Shown one piece after another: positions 36,327 to 45,436 of a stretch of 64,000 bases of DNA. Position numbers and translations under genes: made by a program. The DNA is taken from assembly GCA_002390425.1 (NCBI GenBank), contig DGPL01000010.1, positions 1 through 64,000 of the forward strand. The letters run 5' to 3'. Source of the stretch: Kordiimonadaceae bacterium UBA4441 (GTDB lineage Bacteria > Pseudomonadota > Alphaproteobacteria > Sphingomonadales > Emcibacteraceae). Each line of letters opens with the position of its first letter. Position 1 is the stretch's first letter. The notes beneath the pieces are model-generated. The model made no database searches and had not been told where the DNA came from. It worked only from the letters and a program-made list of their open reading frames with translations.

Positions 36327-37337
36327 GTGAAGATAGAAATAATTACAAATTTAAATGATAATTTAAAAGAAACCGGCTTTGGCCCATTCCAAGCCTGTGA
36401 AAATGTGAAACAGTCGTTATTAAGAATTGATCATTCAGCAATCGTAACGGTTTGCAACAACCTATCCGATCTTGATGGTGTTGTAAAAAGAAAGCCTGAC
36501 ATTGTTGTTCTTGCCGTAAAATATGTGGTAATTGAAAGCGGGGAATTCATATGGCTCAGCGACTTTTTTGACAAACACAATATTAGTTTCACAGGATCGA
36601 CCAGAGAAACCCTGCAATATGATTCAAATAAAATTCTTGGAAAAGAAAGAGTTTCTGCTAAGAACATACCAACGGGCAAATATTTTACCACCATACCTAA
36701 TCAATATAAACATGCAGAAGAACTGCCCCTTGCTTTTCCATTATTTTTAAAACCATCAGATTCAGCAAATGGTAATGGTATTGATACGATGTCATTGGTT
36801 CATGAATTTTCTGAATATAAGACGAAAGTATCTACTTTATACGAAGAATATATGCAGCCGATATTAGTTGAAGAATATCTTGAAGGATTGGAATTTACCG
36901 TTTCCATTATTGAATCCGGTGGCAGATTAATTGCAATTCCAATTGAAATAATTCCACCTAAAGAAGACGGCATAAGAATTCTGGGTTCGAAAGTAAAAAC
37001 AGAAAATTCTGAAATACTTTCAAGAATTTTTGACAGTAAAACCCTAAGAATGATTCTGGAAATAGCAGAAAAATCATTTAAAGCCCTTGGCATAAGAGAC
37101 TTCGGTCGCATTGATATAAAAATGGATAAACATGGTAATTGTAAATTTATGGAAGCAAACCTTGTTCCAGGTCTAAAAAAAGGATCCAGCTATTTTCCGC
37201 GGGCATGTAAAATTGCTGCGGATATAAAATATGATGAACTCATTTGCCTCATGATCCAGGGCGCGATAGATAGATCGCAAAACATTAATATTAATATTAT
37301 TGGAAATAAATATGAAGATACAGTCGAACTTAGCTAG
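36327..37337 (+). CDS. ATP-grasp ligase, D-Ala-D-Ala ligase-like
   Basis: A 336-residue cytosolic ATP-grasp enzyme. The order fits D-alanine-D-alanine ligase relatives: N-terminal pre-ATP domain with PDIVVLAVKYVV, NISFTGSTRETLQYDSNK (the Ddl-type substrate/Lys region), LFLKPSDSANGNGI (ATP-grasp loop), VEEYLEGLEFTVSI and DFGRIDIKMDKHGNCKFMEAN with the Mg2+ ligands Asp, Glu and Asn; the usual EINTxPG is here MEANLVPGL. So it should activate a carboxylate and join it to an amine, but not necessarily D-Ala. The start is GTG at 36327 with AAAGG eight bases upstream. Its 3' end overlaps by 26 bases the gene of an exported Cys-rich repeat protein, implying coupled expression and a shared job. Confidence 0.85.
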   Translation: MKIEIITNLNDNLKETGFGPFQACENVKQSLLRIDHSAIVTVCNNLSDLDGVVKRKPDIVVLAVKYVVIESGEFIWLSDFFDKHNISFTGSTRETLQYDSNKILGKERVSAKNIPTGKYFTTIPNQYKHAEELPLAFPLFLKPSDSANGNGIDTMSLVHEFSEYKTKVSTLYEEYMQPILVEEYLEGLEFTVSIIESGGRLIAIPIEIIPPKEDGIRILGSKVKTENSEILSRIFDSKTLRMILEIAEKSFKALGIRDFGRIDIKMDKHGNCKFMEANLVPGLKKGSSYFPRACKIAADIKYDELICLMIQGAIDRSQNININIIGNKYEDTVELS

Positions 37338-38124
37338 CATACAGCTAGAGCGAAAGACTTATGTTATATTTCTTCATGCATTAGTTTTTATAACTTTTAT
37401 TGCTTTAAGTAACACTACATTTGCACAATCAACTACAGGTGCAATCCCTGAGAATGCGATGAAAATAAGCTATGGGAACGGTTGGCAATGCAATCCAGGC
37501 TTTATTAAAAACGGCGAGACATGTGCCGAAATAATAGCGCCGGAAAATGCTTATTTAACTGGCTCTTCCTATAGAATGGGATGGCTTTGTAATCATGGGT
37601 ACAGAGAAAATCAAGGTGAATGCATTGCAATCACCATTCCTGAAAATGCATATCTCTCGCCGTCTGAGTATGGTTTAGGATGGGAATGTAATCGTGGGTA
37701 TTTGGAAAATAAAGGCGTCTGTGAGGAAATAATATTACCGGAAAATGCTTTTCTTGACAAAAGTTCTTATGAAAAAAAATGGCGTTGCATGAATGGATAT
37801 AAAGCCGTCGATAACGAATGCAAGGAGATAATAATTCCTGAAAACGGTTATTTTAATAAGACTATTATTAGTCAAGGCTGGGAATGTAAATATGGCTACC
37901 GGCAGATTGGCGAGTTATGCACCGCAATAGAAATCCCCAAAAATGCTTTCCTTGAAAATGATGGCAGAGGCAATGGCTGGAAGTGCAACAGAGGTTATTC
38001 TGCAGTAGGAAAAATCTGTGAAGTGATTATTAAACCTGAAAATTCGCATATTAATTATAGCGGAAACGATTGGGAATGTAATAAGCCCTATAGAAAAGTA
38101 AATGGTCAGTGTTCAATTCTATGA
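37312..38124 (+). CDS. Secreted Cys-rich protein with seven ~33-residue repeats
   Basis: A 270-residue protein: signal peptide to about residue 39 (VFITFIALSNTTFAQ), then seven repeats to the end. Each follows the plan I-x-PENAxL-x(5-8)-GWxCNxGYxxxxGxC-x-x-I, with two Cys per repeat (14 in all), a Trp before the first Cys and a Gly-Tyr after it. The spacing suggests one disulfide per repeat and an extracytoplasmic location. I recall similar PENA/GWxCNRGY repeats in other proteobacterial proteins of unknown function. The ATG at 37312 has GGA seven bases upstream and lies inside the end of the ATP-grasp gene. A substrate relationship with that ligase is possible but unproven. Confidence 0.82.
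   Translation: MKIQSNLASIQLERKTYVIFLHALVFITFIALSNTTFAQSTTGAIPENAMKISYGNGWQCNPGFIKNGETCAEIIAPENAYLTGSSYRMGWLCNHGYRENQGECIAITIPENAYLSPSEYGLGWECNRGYLENKGVCEEIILPENAFLDKSSYEKKWRCMNGYKAVDNECKEIIIPENGYFNKTIISQGWECKYGYRQIGELCTAIEIPKNAFLENDGRGNGWKCNRGYSAVGKICEVIIKPENSHINYSGNDWECNKPYRKVNGQCSIL
37441..38121 (+). repeat. Seven tandem coding repeats of about 99 bases
   Basis: Residues 44-270 of the Cys-rich protein, starting at about residues 44, 75, 108, 141, 174, 207 and 240. The units have diverged (for example PENAYL, PENAFL, PENGYF, PKNAFL, PENSHI), so they are old duplications rather than fresh slippage products. Confidence 0.8.
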
Positions 38125-38214
38125 TTTCTAAATTCTGATTTTAAAAAATTTACTTTCAATAAAAATCCATAAATACAGGCCCATTTATAAAACCAACAAA
38201 AAGAAAGGCATTTA

Positions 38215-38424
38215 ATGTCTGATAAACTAACACCACATTTTGAAGCTTCAAGTGACGATAATTCAACTTCAACTATAAAGATTACAAATAAAGAATTAGA
38301 AGCCAATAAGGAAATGGAAAAATACGGTATAAACCGCGTTCTAATTTCCATATATCATTACAAAACTTTTCGGTACACAAATCTCGAGGATGCTATTTCA
38401 CAAGCTAAACGTGATGAAAATTAG
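38215..38424 (+). CDS. Small hypothetical protein
   Basis: A 69-residue hydrophilic protein without signal or membrane segment. The first 30 residues are Ser/Asp/Thr-rich and probably disordered; the second half (ELEANKEMEKYGINRVLISIYHYKTFRYTNLEDAISQAKRD) reads like a small alpha/beta unit. GAAAGG lies about 7 bases before the ATG. No family is recognised. It is the fourth gene on this strand after the small 36058 gene, the ATP-grasp ligase and the Cys-rich repeat protein, 90 bases from the last. Confidence 0.6.
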   Translation: MSDKLTPHFEASSDDNSTSTIKITNKELEANKEMEKYGINRVLISIYHYKTFRYTNLEDAISQAKRDEN

Positions 38425-38502
38425 ATTAATATTTTTTAAATCGGAAACTAAAAACATGTCCACTTTAAATAGTGCCTATACTGAGACATTATTTAAGTTG
38501 GC

Positions 38503-38561
38503 AGGCTAGGTCCTTGGGGGGGGAAACCTAACCCACCTAAACAACGAGATTCCCATCTCGT
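38503..38561. other. Structured non-coding patch within the 38425-38674 gap
   Basis: No gene is seen between 38425 and 38674. Inside it, a G-run of eight (about 38516-38523) is framed by AGGT and ACCTA, and further on ACGAGAT (38544-38550) pairs exactly with ATCTCGT (38555-38561) around TCCC. There is no T-run after it. It may be part of a small RNA or an mRNA 3' end; nothing more can be said. Confidence 0.35.
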
Positions 38562-38674
38562 CATTAAATAATAGCCTATCACCATATACAGGAAGTAACA
38601 AATTTATAATCGAATTATTAATTATAAACTGAACTTCCGCTTTGCGTCGAAAACGAAAATTCATAATCTAAATT

Positions 38675-38708
38675 AAAAAGCCCCCACAGTTCCCTGTGAA
38701 GGCTTTTT
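38675..38708 (-). terminator. Terminator of the ilv genes
   Basis: AAAAAGCC (38675-38682) pairs with GGCTTTTT (38701-38708), and inside it CACAG pairs with CTGTG. The reverse strand ends in five T. It lies about 90 bases after the ilvC stop, beyond the palindromic repeats. Confidence 0.85.
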
Positions 38709-38717
38709 CTTCTATTT

Positions 38718-38791
38718 GTCACTCGCGGACTTGATCGGCGAGTCTATAAAAAACGTATTATTGGATTCGCCCATCAAGTCGGCGAATGACG
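38718..38791. repeat. Pair of inverted alphaproteobacterial palindromic repeats
   Basis: Copy one (38718-38744) reads GTCACTCGCGGACTTGAT then CGGCGAGTC; copy two (38764-38791), on the opposite strand, reads GTCATTCGCCGACTTGAT then GGGCGAATC. Each is itself a palindrome around GACTTGAT, of the TCAT-stem-CTTGA-stem-ATC type that is scattered between genes in Alphaproteobacteria. Facing each other they can fold into one long hairpin in the ilvC 3' region, perhaps stabilising the message. Confidence 0.7.
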
Positions 38792-38798
38792 TTTTAAA

Positions 38799-39818
<1,020 letters not shown>

Positions 39819-39861
39819 TTAAATTCTCCGTATAAATAAATTCTTTTAAATTATTCTGTTC

Positions 39862-40383
39862 TTATAAAACTTTTTGGCCACGATGTAATGCCGCAACACC
39901 TGTGCGGACAACTTCATCTAATCCTAGTTCACTCATTAGTTCGATGAATGCTTTAATCTTTTCTGTCTTGCCTGTCACCTCAAAAACGAAACTTTTTGCC
40001 GAACTATCGACGCGTTTTGCCCGAAATGCTTCTGCGACACGTAGTGCTTCAACACGTTGTTCGCGGTCGCCGCTTACTTTTACAAGTGCGAGTTCACGTT
40101 CCACATGTGGGCCTTCGTCGGTTAAGTCCGCAACACGGTGAATGGGCACAAGTCGGTCAAGTTGCGCTTGAATTTGATCAATAATATGCGGTGTTCCAAT
40201 AGTCACAACCGTGATACGGCTTTCGTTACCTTCAAGATCAACAGGAGCAACCGTCAAATGTTCAATATTATAACCACGACCGGAAAATAATCCGATGACA
40301 CGCGCCAATACACCTGCTTCGTTATCAACGATAATGGATAATGTATGGCGTTCTTGATGTTGAGCTAATTCTATCATAATCAT
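39862..40383 (-). CDS. ilvN: Acetolactate synthase small (regulatory) subunit IlvN/IlvH
   Basis: A 173-residue regulatory subunit that binds valine and controls the large subunit. The ACT domain starts with HTLSIIVDNEAGVLARVIGLFSGRGYNIEHLTV (in two family blocks), then SRITVVTIG and QIQAQLDRLVPIHRVADL; the C-terminal part FRAKRVDSSAKSFVFEVTG and FIELMSELGLDEVVRTGVAALHRG completes the usual fold. It starts at 40383 with a GTGAGAA leader (a second ATG two codons later is equally possible), 15 bases after the ilvB stop, and is followed by ilvC. Confidence 0.95.
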   Translation of the reverse strand: MIMIELAQHQERHTLSIIVDNEAGVLARVIGLFSGRGYNIEHLTVAPVDLEGNESRITVVTIGTPHIIDQIQAQLDRLVPIHRVADLTDEGPHVERELALVKVSGDREQRVEALRVAEAFRAKRVDSSAKSFVFEVTGKTEKIKAFIELMSELGLDEVVRTGVAALHRGQKVL

Positions 40384-40398
40384 TTCTCACTTGGTTTA

Positions 40399-42153
40399 TT
40401 AAACCAATGCGGCCCCTCCTTCAAATTCTTGCATTTCAGATTCGTCCGGTAGAAGCATTTCATTATGCGCTGCCCCAGAAGGTATCATTGGGAAACAATT
40501 CGCAAGTTTTTCAATACGGCAATCCACAATAACCGGGCCATCCGTTTCAATCATCTTAATAATCGTTTCATCAAGTTGATCCGGACGATCGCACATAAGT
40601 CCAGTTGCACCATAACTCTCCGCAAGTTTAACGAAATCCGGTAGTGATGCCGTGTAACTATTTGAATAACGACCATCGTGGTTTAAATCCTGCCACTGGC
40701 GCACCATCCCCATATATTCATTATTCAGGATAAATATCTTAACGGGTAAGCCATATTGCATAACCGTTGAGAGTTCCTGAATATTCATTTGAATGGATGC
40801 TTCACCGGCAACATCAATCACAAGCGCATTTGGATGTGCCATTTGAACGCCCATCGCCGCCGGAAAACCATATCCCATTGTTCCAAGCCCACCTGATGTC
40901 ATCCATCTGTTTGGCTCTTCAAAATGAAGATATTGCGCTGCCCACATTTGATGTTGACCCACTTCGGTTGTGTAATAAACATCCTTATCTTTGGTTAGCT
41001 CTTGAAGGCGTTCAAGTGCATATTGCGGCATAATGACATCATTACGTTTCGCATAGCCAAGGCAATTACGCGCTCTATTCTCTTCGATTTCGCCCCACCA
41101 TGCTTTAAGTGCATCAGCGTCTAGTTTATGTTTGCCTTTTTTCCATAACTTGATCATCACTTCAAGCACGGCAGCCACATCACCAACCACTGGCACTTCA
41201 ACCGGAATAATTTTATTAATCGAAGAACGATCAATATCAATATGTATTTTCTTTGATTTTGGTGCGAAGGCATCAATGCGACCCGTCACACGATCATCAA
41301 ATCGTGCGCCAATACAAACCATGACGTCACAATCATGCATTGCGTGATTGGCTTCATATGTTCCGTGCATTCCAAGCATACCAAGAAACTGATCATCAGA
41401 CGCAGGATAGGCGCCAAGCCCCATTAAAGTACTTGTTACCGGCACACCCGTCATTTTTGCAAATTTACGAAGTAGATCAGACGCAGCAGGTCCGGAATTG
41501 ATAACACCACCGCCCGTATAAAAAATTGGCTTTTTCGCAGTCGCTAATAAATCAACGGCCGCTTTAATTGCAGCATCATCGCCTTTAAAGGCTGGACGGT
41601 AGCTGCGGTGTTCAATTGGTCCCGTATGAATATTTTCACTCGTATGAATTTGAACATCTTTTGGAATATCAACAACAACTGGCCCGGGACGCCCCGTTGT
41701 CGCAACATGAAATGCTTCATGAACAACACGTGATGCGTCATCGGTTTTTTTAATTAAATAATTATGTTTTGTGCAATGTCGCGAAATACCAACCGTGTCT
41801 GCTTCCTGAAACGCGTCAGTACCAATTAATTGAACAGGAACCTGACCCGTCAAACAAACTACCGGAATACTATCAAGCATCGCATCCGCTAAACCAGTGA
41901 TCGCATTTGTTGCACCCGGGCCTGACGTCACAAGTACGCAACCAGGTCGCCCAGTTGAACGCGCATATCCTTCTGCTGCATGAACGGCTGCTTGCTCATG
42001 GCGAACAAGAACATGGGTAATCTTCGAATGTTCATGAAGTTCATCATAAATCGGCAGAACAGCGCCGCCCGGATAGCCAAAAATGACATCCACACCCAAA
42101 TCCTCTAGGGATTTAACGATGATCTGTGCGCCTGTTAGTGCTTTCGAAGACAT
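40399..42153 (-). CDS. ilvB: Acetolactate synthase large (catalytic) subunit
   Basis: A 584-residue ThDP- and FAD-dependent enzyme that joins two pyruvates, or pyruvate and 2-ketobutyrate. It has IFGYPGGAVLPIYDEL, the catalytic Glu in LVRHEQAAVHAAEGYAR, GPGATNAITGLADAMLDSIP, the FAD-domain ARFDDRVTGR, and the ThDP motif starting AGEASIQMNIQEL, the GDAS/GEAS variant common in Alphaproteobacteria. The ATG at 42153 has AGGTGG six bases upstream and is preferred over one at 42177. It heads ilvB-ilvN-ilvC. No leader peptide or attenuator could be made out in the 215 bases before it. Confidence 0.96.
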   Translation of the reverse strand: MSSKALTGAQIIVKSLEDLGVDVIFGYPGGAVLPIYDELHEHSKITHVLVRHEQAAVHAAEGYARSTGRPGCVLVTSGPGATNAITGLADAMLDSIPVVCLTGQVPVQLIGTDAFQEADTVGISRHCTKHNYLIKKTDDASRVVHEAFHVATTGRPGPVVVDIPKDVQIHTSENIHTGPIEHRSYRPAFKGDDAAIKAAVDLLATAKKPIFYTGGGVINSGPAASDLLRKFAKMTGVPVTSTLMGLGAYPASDDQFLGMLGMHGTYEANHAMHDCDVMVCIGARFDDRVTGRIDAFAPKSKKIHIDIDRSSINKIIPVEVPVVGDVAAVLEVMIKLWKKGKHKLDADALKAWWGEIEENRARNCLGYAKRNDVIMPQYALERLQELTKDKDVYYTTEVGQHQMWAAQYLHFEEPNRWMTSGGLGTMGYGFPAAMGVQMAHPNALVIDVAGEASIQMNIQELSTVMQYGLPVKIFILNNEYMGMVRQWQDLNHDGRYSNSYTASLPDFVKLAESYGATGLMCDRPDQLDETIIKMIETDGPVIVDCRIEKLANCFPMIPSGAAHNEMLLPDESEMQEFEGGAALV

Positions 42154-42368
42154 AATGTCCACCTTTCCATATTTCAATTAATCAAGCATGTATTGCATAA
42201 ATAAGTGTAGGTTTATAAAGGCTTCTGCGCCATATAGCAAATCCAAACACAATGAAAACACGCATAATTTTCCATTCAAAATTTCAGTCAACTTAATGAT
42301 ATATAATTATCAAGTCAACTATTATTTTGAAATATAATTACAAAATAATGAATTTTTCTTTAATAAAA

Positions 42369-43250
42369 TTACAATTTAATATTTTCCCAATCGGAAAATT
42401 GATTTCTAAACCATGTCATTTGGCGCTTTGAAAATTGTCTAGTGGCTGTTTGAGCAAGGACTATTGTTTCCTTTAGACTGATATTTCCCTCAAGATAATC
42501 AATAATCTGGGGCACACCTAATGACTTCATGACGGCTATATTTTTTGGATAATTAAGTGCCATTAATTCCCGAACCTCATTCAAAGCACCTTCATCATGG
42601 ATCATTTTTTCAAACCGTAAATTACAACGTTCATATAATTCTGCACGGTACCGAGATAAAATATGACGGTGAATTTCAACGTCTTCATCAATTAACCCGC
42701 CGGTTGATGGCGCCAATTGCCACTCAGCCAGACTTTGACCCGTTGATAATATCACCTCAAGCGCGCGACCGATGCGTTGACTGTCCCCTTCCGATAGACG
42801 CTTGGCCATAACGGGGTCAAGTTCCAATAATTTTTTATGTGCATTTTGTGAACCATATTCATTTATTTCATTACGGATATTTGCACGAATATTTTCATCT
42901 ATCTCTGGGACGTTGGATAAACCATATACGAGCGCTTTTAAATAAAGCCCCGTACCACCAACAACAATCGGCGTTTTATTTCGCGCCCAGATATCATCTA
43001 TAAAGTTTCGGGCAAGCTCCCTCCAGCGTTCCGCCGAACAAGCATCGTCGCCTTTTAAATATCTATATAAGTGATGGGGCACTTTCCCTATATCTTCATC
43101 CGACGGACACGCGGTTAAAATATTAAGCTCGCGGTAAATCTGCATACTGTCGGCATTAACGATTTCCCCGTCTTGTTTTTCCGCCCAATTTAAGGCAATT
43201 GATGACTTGCCGCTTGCTGTTGGTCCACCGAGCACGATTATTTTTCGCAT
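42369..43250 (-). CDS. miaA: tRNA dimethylallyltransferase MiaA
   Basis: A 293-residue enzyme that adds a dimethylallyl group to A37 of tRNAs reading UNN codons. The P-loop GGPTASGKSSIA is at residues 8-19; INADSMQIYREL-like VNADSMQIYREL follows, then HHLYRYLKGDDACSAERWR, PIVVGGTGLYLKALVYGL and the C-terminal RQFSKRQMTWFRNQF, which grips the tRNA. The length is normal. It is read in the same direction as ilvBNC, 215 bases upstream of ilvB, and is divergent from serB, with 78 bases between the starts. miaA next to serB and ilvB is a common order in Alphaproteobacteria. Confidence 0.96.
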   Translation of the reverse strand: MRKIIVLGGPTASGKSSIALNWAEKQDGEIVNADSMQIYRELNILTACPSDEDIGKVPHHLYRYLKGDDACSAERWRELARNFIDDIWARNKTPIVVGGTGLYLKALVYGLSNVPEIDENIRANIRNEINEYGSQNAHKKLLELDPVMAKRLSEGDSQRIGRALEVILSTGQSLAEWQLAPSTGGLIDEDVEIHRHILSRYRAELYERCNLRFEKMIHDEGALNEVRELMALNYPKNIAVMKSLGVPQIIDYLEGNISLKETIVLAQTATRQFSKRQMTWFRNQFSDWENIKL

Positions 43251-43328
43251 TAAACACTTTCCGGTTCACTAATTCATATTGATATTGTAATTATAACAAC
43301 CATAACAATAATTCTATAGGTTTAAATA

Positions 43329-44204
43329 ATGACCAAGGTTCTGACCCTTATTTCCGATCCGGAAAACCCGACACTTAATAATGATATTAAAAACCAATAT
43401 TCAGAATTTCTGAATGCGTCAAAAAGCCGATGGTTAAATGAAAATGTCGCACTGGATATCTTTTTTGATGGTGATATTGGGGTGGAAGTCATAGATCGTT
43501 TAAATAATGAAACATTCGATTATGCCATTCAGGATATCGCAACAAGAAGCAAAAATTTACTCCTTGCTGACATGGATAGTACCATCATTCAATGTGAATG
43601 CATTGATGAACTGGCCGATTTTTTAGGAATTAAAGAAAAAGTATCACATATCACCGAAGCCGCCATGCGTGGTGAAATTGATTTTAAAGGTGCACTGCGG
43701 GAACGTGTCGCGCTTCTTAAAGGGCTTAAAGTTGCGGATTTAGGGAAAGTGTTTGATGAACGCGTTAATTTAACACCAGGTGCAATCACGCTCGTAAAAA
43801 CCATGAATGCGAATGGAGCCATGACAGTTCTAGTATCAGGTGGATTTACTTACTTCACTGGACGCGTTTCAGAGATAACCGGTTTTCAGGTAAATCGAGC
43901 AAATATTTTACTTCATGCAAATGGTGAATTAACGGGAAAAGTAGGCGAGCCAATCGTTGATTCAGATACTAAAGTCAATACATTACGAGAATTTCAGAAA
44001 AATTTAAAATTAGAAGAACATGAAATTATTGCTGTTGGTGATGGAGCCAATGATATACCGATGCTGGTTGGCGCAGGTACTGGTGTTGGCTATCATGCTT
44101 TCCCAACAGCCGCAGAAGCAGCAGATGTAAAAATACAGCATAGTGACTTAACCGCACTCTTATACATTCAAGGATATTCAATAAGTGATTTCATTATTGA
44201 ATAA
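43329..44204 (+). CDS. serB: Phosphoserine phosphatase SerB
   Basis: A 291-residue HAD-superfamily phosphatase that makes serine from phosphoserine. The catalytic motif LLADMDSTIIQCECIDELA has the nucleophile and acid Asp pair (about residues 80 and 82); MTVLVSGGFTYF is motif II; a Lys near 218 (SDTKVNTL) and AVGDGANDIPML (motif III/IV) complete the site. The N-terminal 75 residues are the alpha/beta extension typical of alphaproteobacterial SerB. Divergent from miaA; followed after 38 bases by a secreted sugar-dehydrogenase-like gene that has its own strong ribosome site. Confidence 0.96.
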   Translation: MTKVLTLISDPENPTLNNDIKNQYSEFLNASKSRWLNENVALDIFFDGDIGVEVIDRLNNETFDYAIQDIATRSKNLLLADMDSTIIQCECIDELADFLGIKEKVSHITEAAMRGEIDFKGALRERVALLKGLKVADLGKVFDERVNLTPGAITLVKTMNANGAMTVLVSGGFTYFTGRVSEITGFQVNRANILLHANGELTGKVGEPIVDSDTKVNTLREFQKNLKLEEHEIIAVGDGANDIPMLVGAGTGVGYHAFPTAAEAADVKIQHSDLTALLYIQGYSISDFIIE

Positions 44205-44242
44205 TCCTATGTTAAAGTTCATCAGAATTCAGGGAGTTTATA

Positions 44243-45358
44243 ATGAAAAAAACAATTTTTAAGTCACTTATTCTATCTTTTCTGGCCATATTACCTGCTA
44301 AAGCCGATATCGAGCTTGAGAAACTGGTTTTACCTGATGGGTTTTCCATTGAAGTTTACGCACGAATTCCCAAAGCCAGACAAATGTCACTTGGTGATGA
44401 TGGTACAGTTTATGTAGGGACACGCGGTGATGCACGTGGACGCGTTTTTGCCATCACTGATAATAATGGTGATTATAAAGCTGATGATGTCGCCGTTATT
44501 ACGCGAGGTTTAAAACAACCTTCTGGATTAACTTATAAAGACGGCGACTTATATGTTGCTGACATTGATACTCTTTACCGTTTTAACGATATTACATCGA
44601 CGATGAATGATAGTCCTAAAGCTGAAATCATTACGGATAATCTACCTGATAAAACTCATCATGGATGGAAATTTATCGAATTTGGCCCAGACGGTCTTCT
44701 TTATGTTCCAATTGGTGCGCCTTGTAATATATGCGAACCTGAGGAAATTTTCGCTGCTATTCATACAATGGATGTGAATAATCCCGATGATAGTTTAACC
44801 AAGGTTGCAAGCGGTGTTAGAAACACAGTTGGCTTTGATTGGGATCCAAAAACAAATGAGCTATGGTTTACAGATAATGGCGGCGATAACCTTGGTGATG
44901 ACATGCCAGCGGATGAATTAAATAAAATATCAACCCCCGGCGAACATTTTGGCTATCCTTATATTCATCAAGGCGACTTTCAAGACCCACAATTTGGGTC
45001 AGGAAAAAAAGCTTCAGATTATACGCCACCTGCACAAAAGCTCGCACCACATGCTGGGGCTACTGGAATGGCGTTTTATAAGGGAAACATGCTTCCTGAA
45101 AAATTCAAAAATAATATCATTATTGCTGAACATGGTTCCTGGAACCGTACTGATGAAGCGGGTCATACCGGCCATATGCTAACGCTCGTTACTGTTGAAA
45201 ATGGAAAAGCCATTAAATATGAACCGTTTATCACAGGCTTTTTACAAAACAACAAAGCCTGGGGACGCCCTACGGATGTCCTTGAATTAAAAGACGGAAG
45301 TTTGCTTATTGCTGACGATGAAGCGGGCGCCGTTTATCGAATGACATACATGAAATAA
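44243..45358 (+). CDS. Exported PQQ-type sugar (sorbosone) dehydrogenase-like beta-propeller
   Basis: A 371-residue periplasmic protein with signal peptide MKKTIFKSLILSFLAILPAKA. The rest fits the glucose/L-sorbosone dehydrogenase six-bladed propeller: LPDGFSIEVYARIPKARQMSLGDDGTVYVGTR at the start (in two blocks), LKQPSGLTYKDGDLYVAD, HHGWKFIEFGPDGLLYVPIGAPCNIC, GVRNTVGFDWDPKTNELWFTDNGGD with the PQQ/Ca region, and the closing GRPTDVLELKDGSLLIADDEAGAVYR. The family oxidises aldoses with PQQ, though many members lack proven activity. No PQQ synthesis gene is near. The Cys pair in APCNIC may form a disulfide. A 78-base gap separates it from the barrel gene downstream. Confidence 0.88.
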   Translation: MKKTIFKSLILSFLAILPAKADIELEKLVLPDGFSIEVYARIPKARQMSLGDDGTVYVGTRGDARGRVFAITDNNGDYKADDVAVITRGLKQPSGLTYKDGDLYVADIDTLYRFNDITSTMNDSPKAEIITDNLPDKTHHGWKFIEFGPDGLLYVPIGAPCNICEPEEIFAAIHTMDVNNPDDSLTKVASGVRNTVGFDWDPKTNELWFTDNGGDNLGDDMPADELNKISTPGEHFGYPYIHQGDFQDPQFGSGKKASDYTPPAQKLAPHAGATGMAFYKGNMLPEKFKNNIIIAEHGSWNRTDEAGHTGHMLTLVTVENGKAIKYEPFITGFLQNNKAWGRPTDVLELKDGSLLIADDEAGAVYRMTYMK

Positions 45359-45436
45359 ATTTATTTACTCAATTAAACAAATTTTAAACTTCATCCTTTA
45401 AGGTCTTTTATAAATTAAGAACTTAAAGGAAATAAA

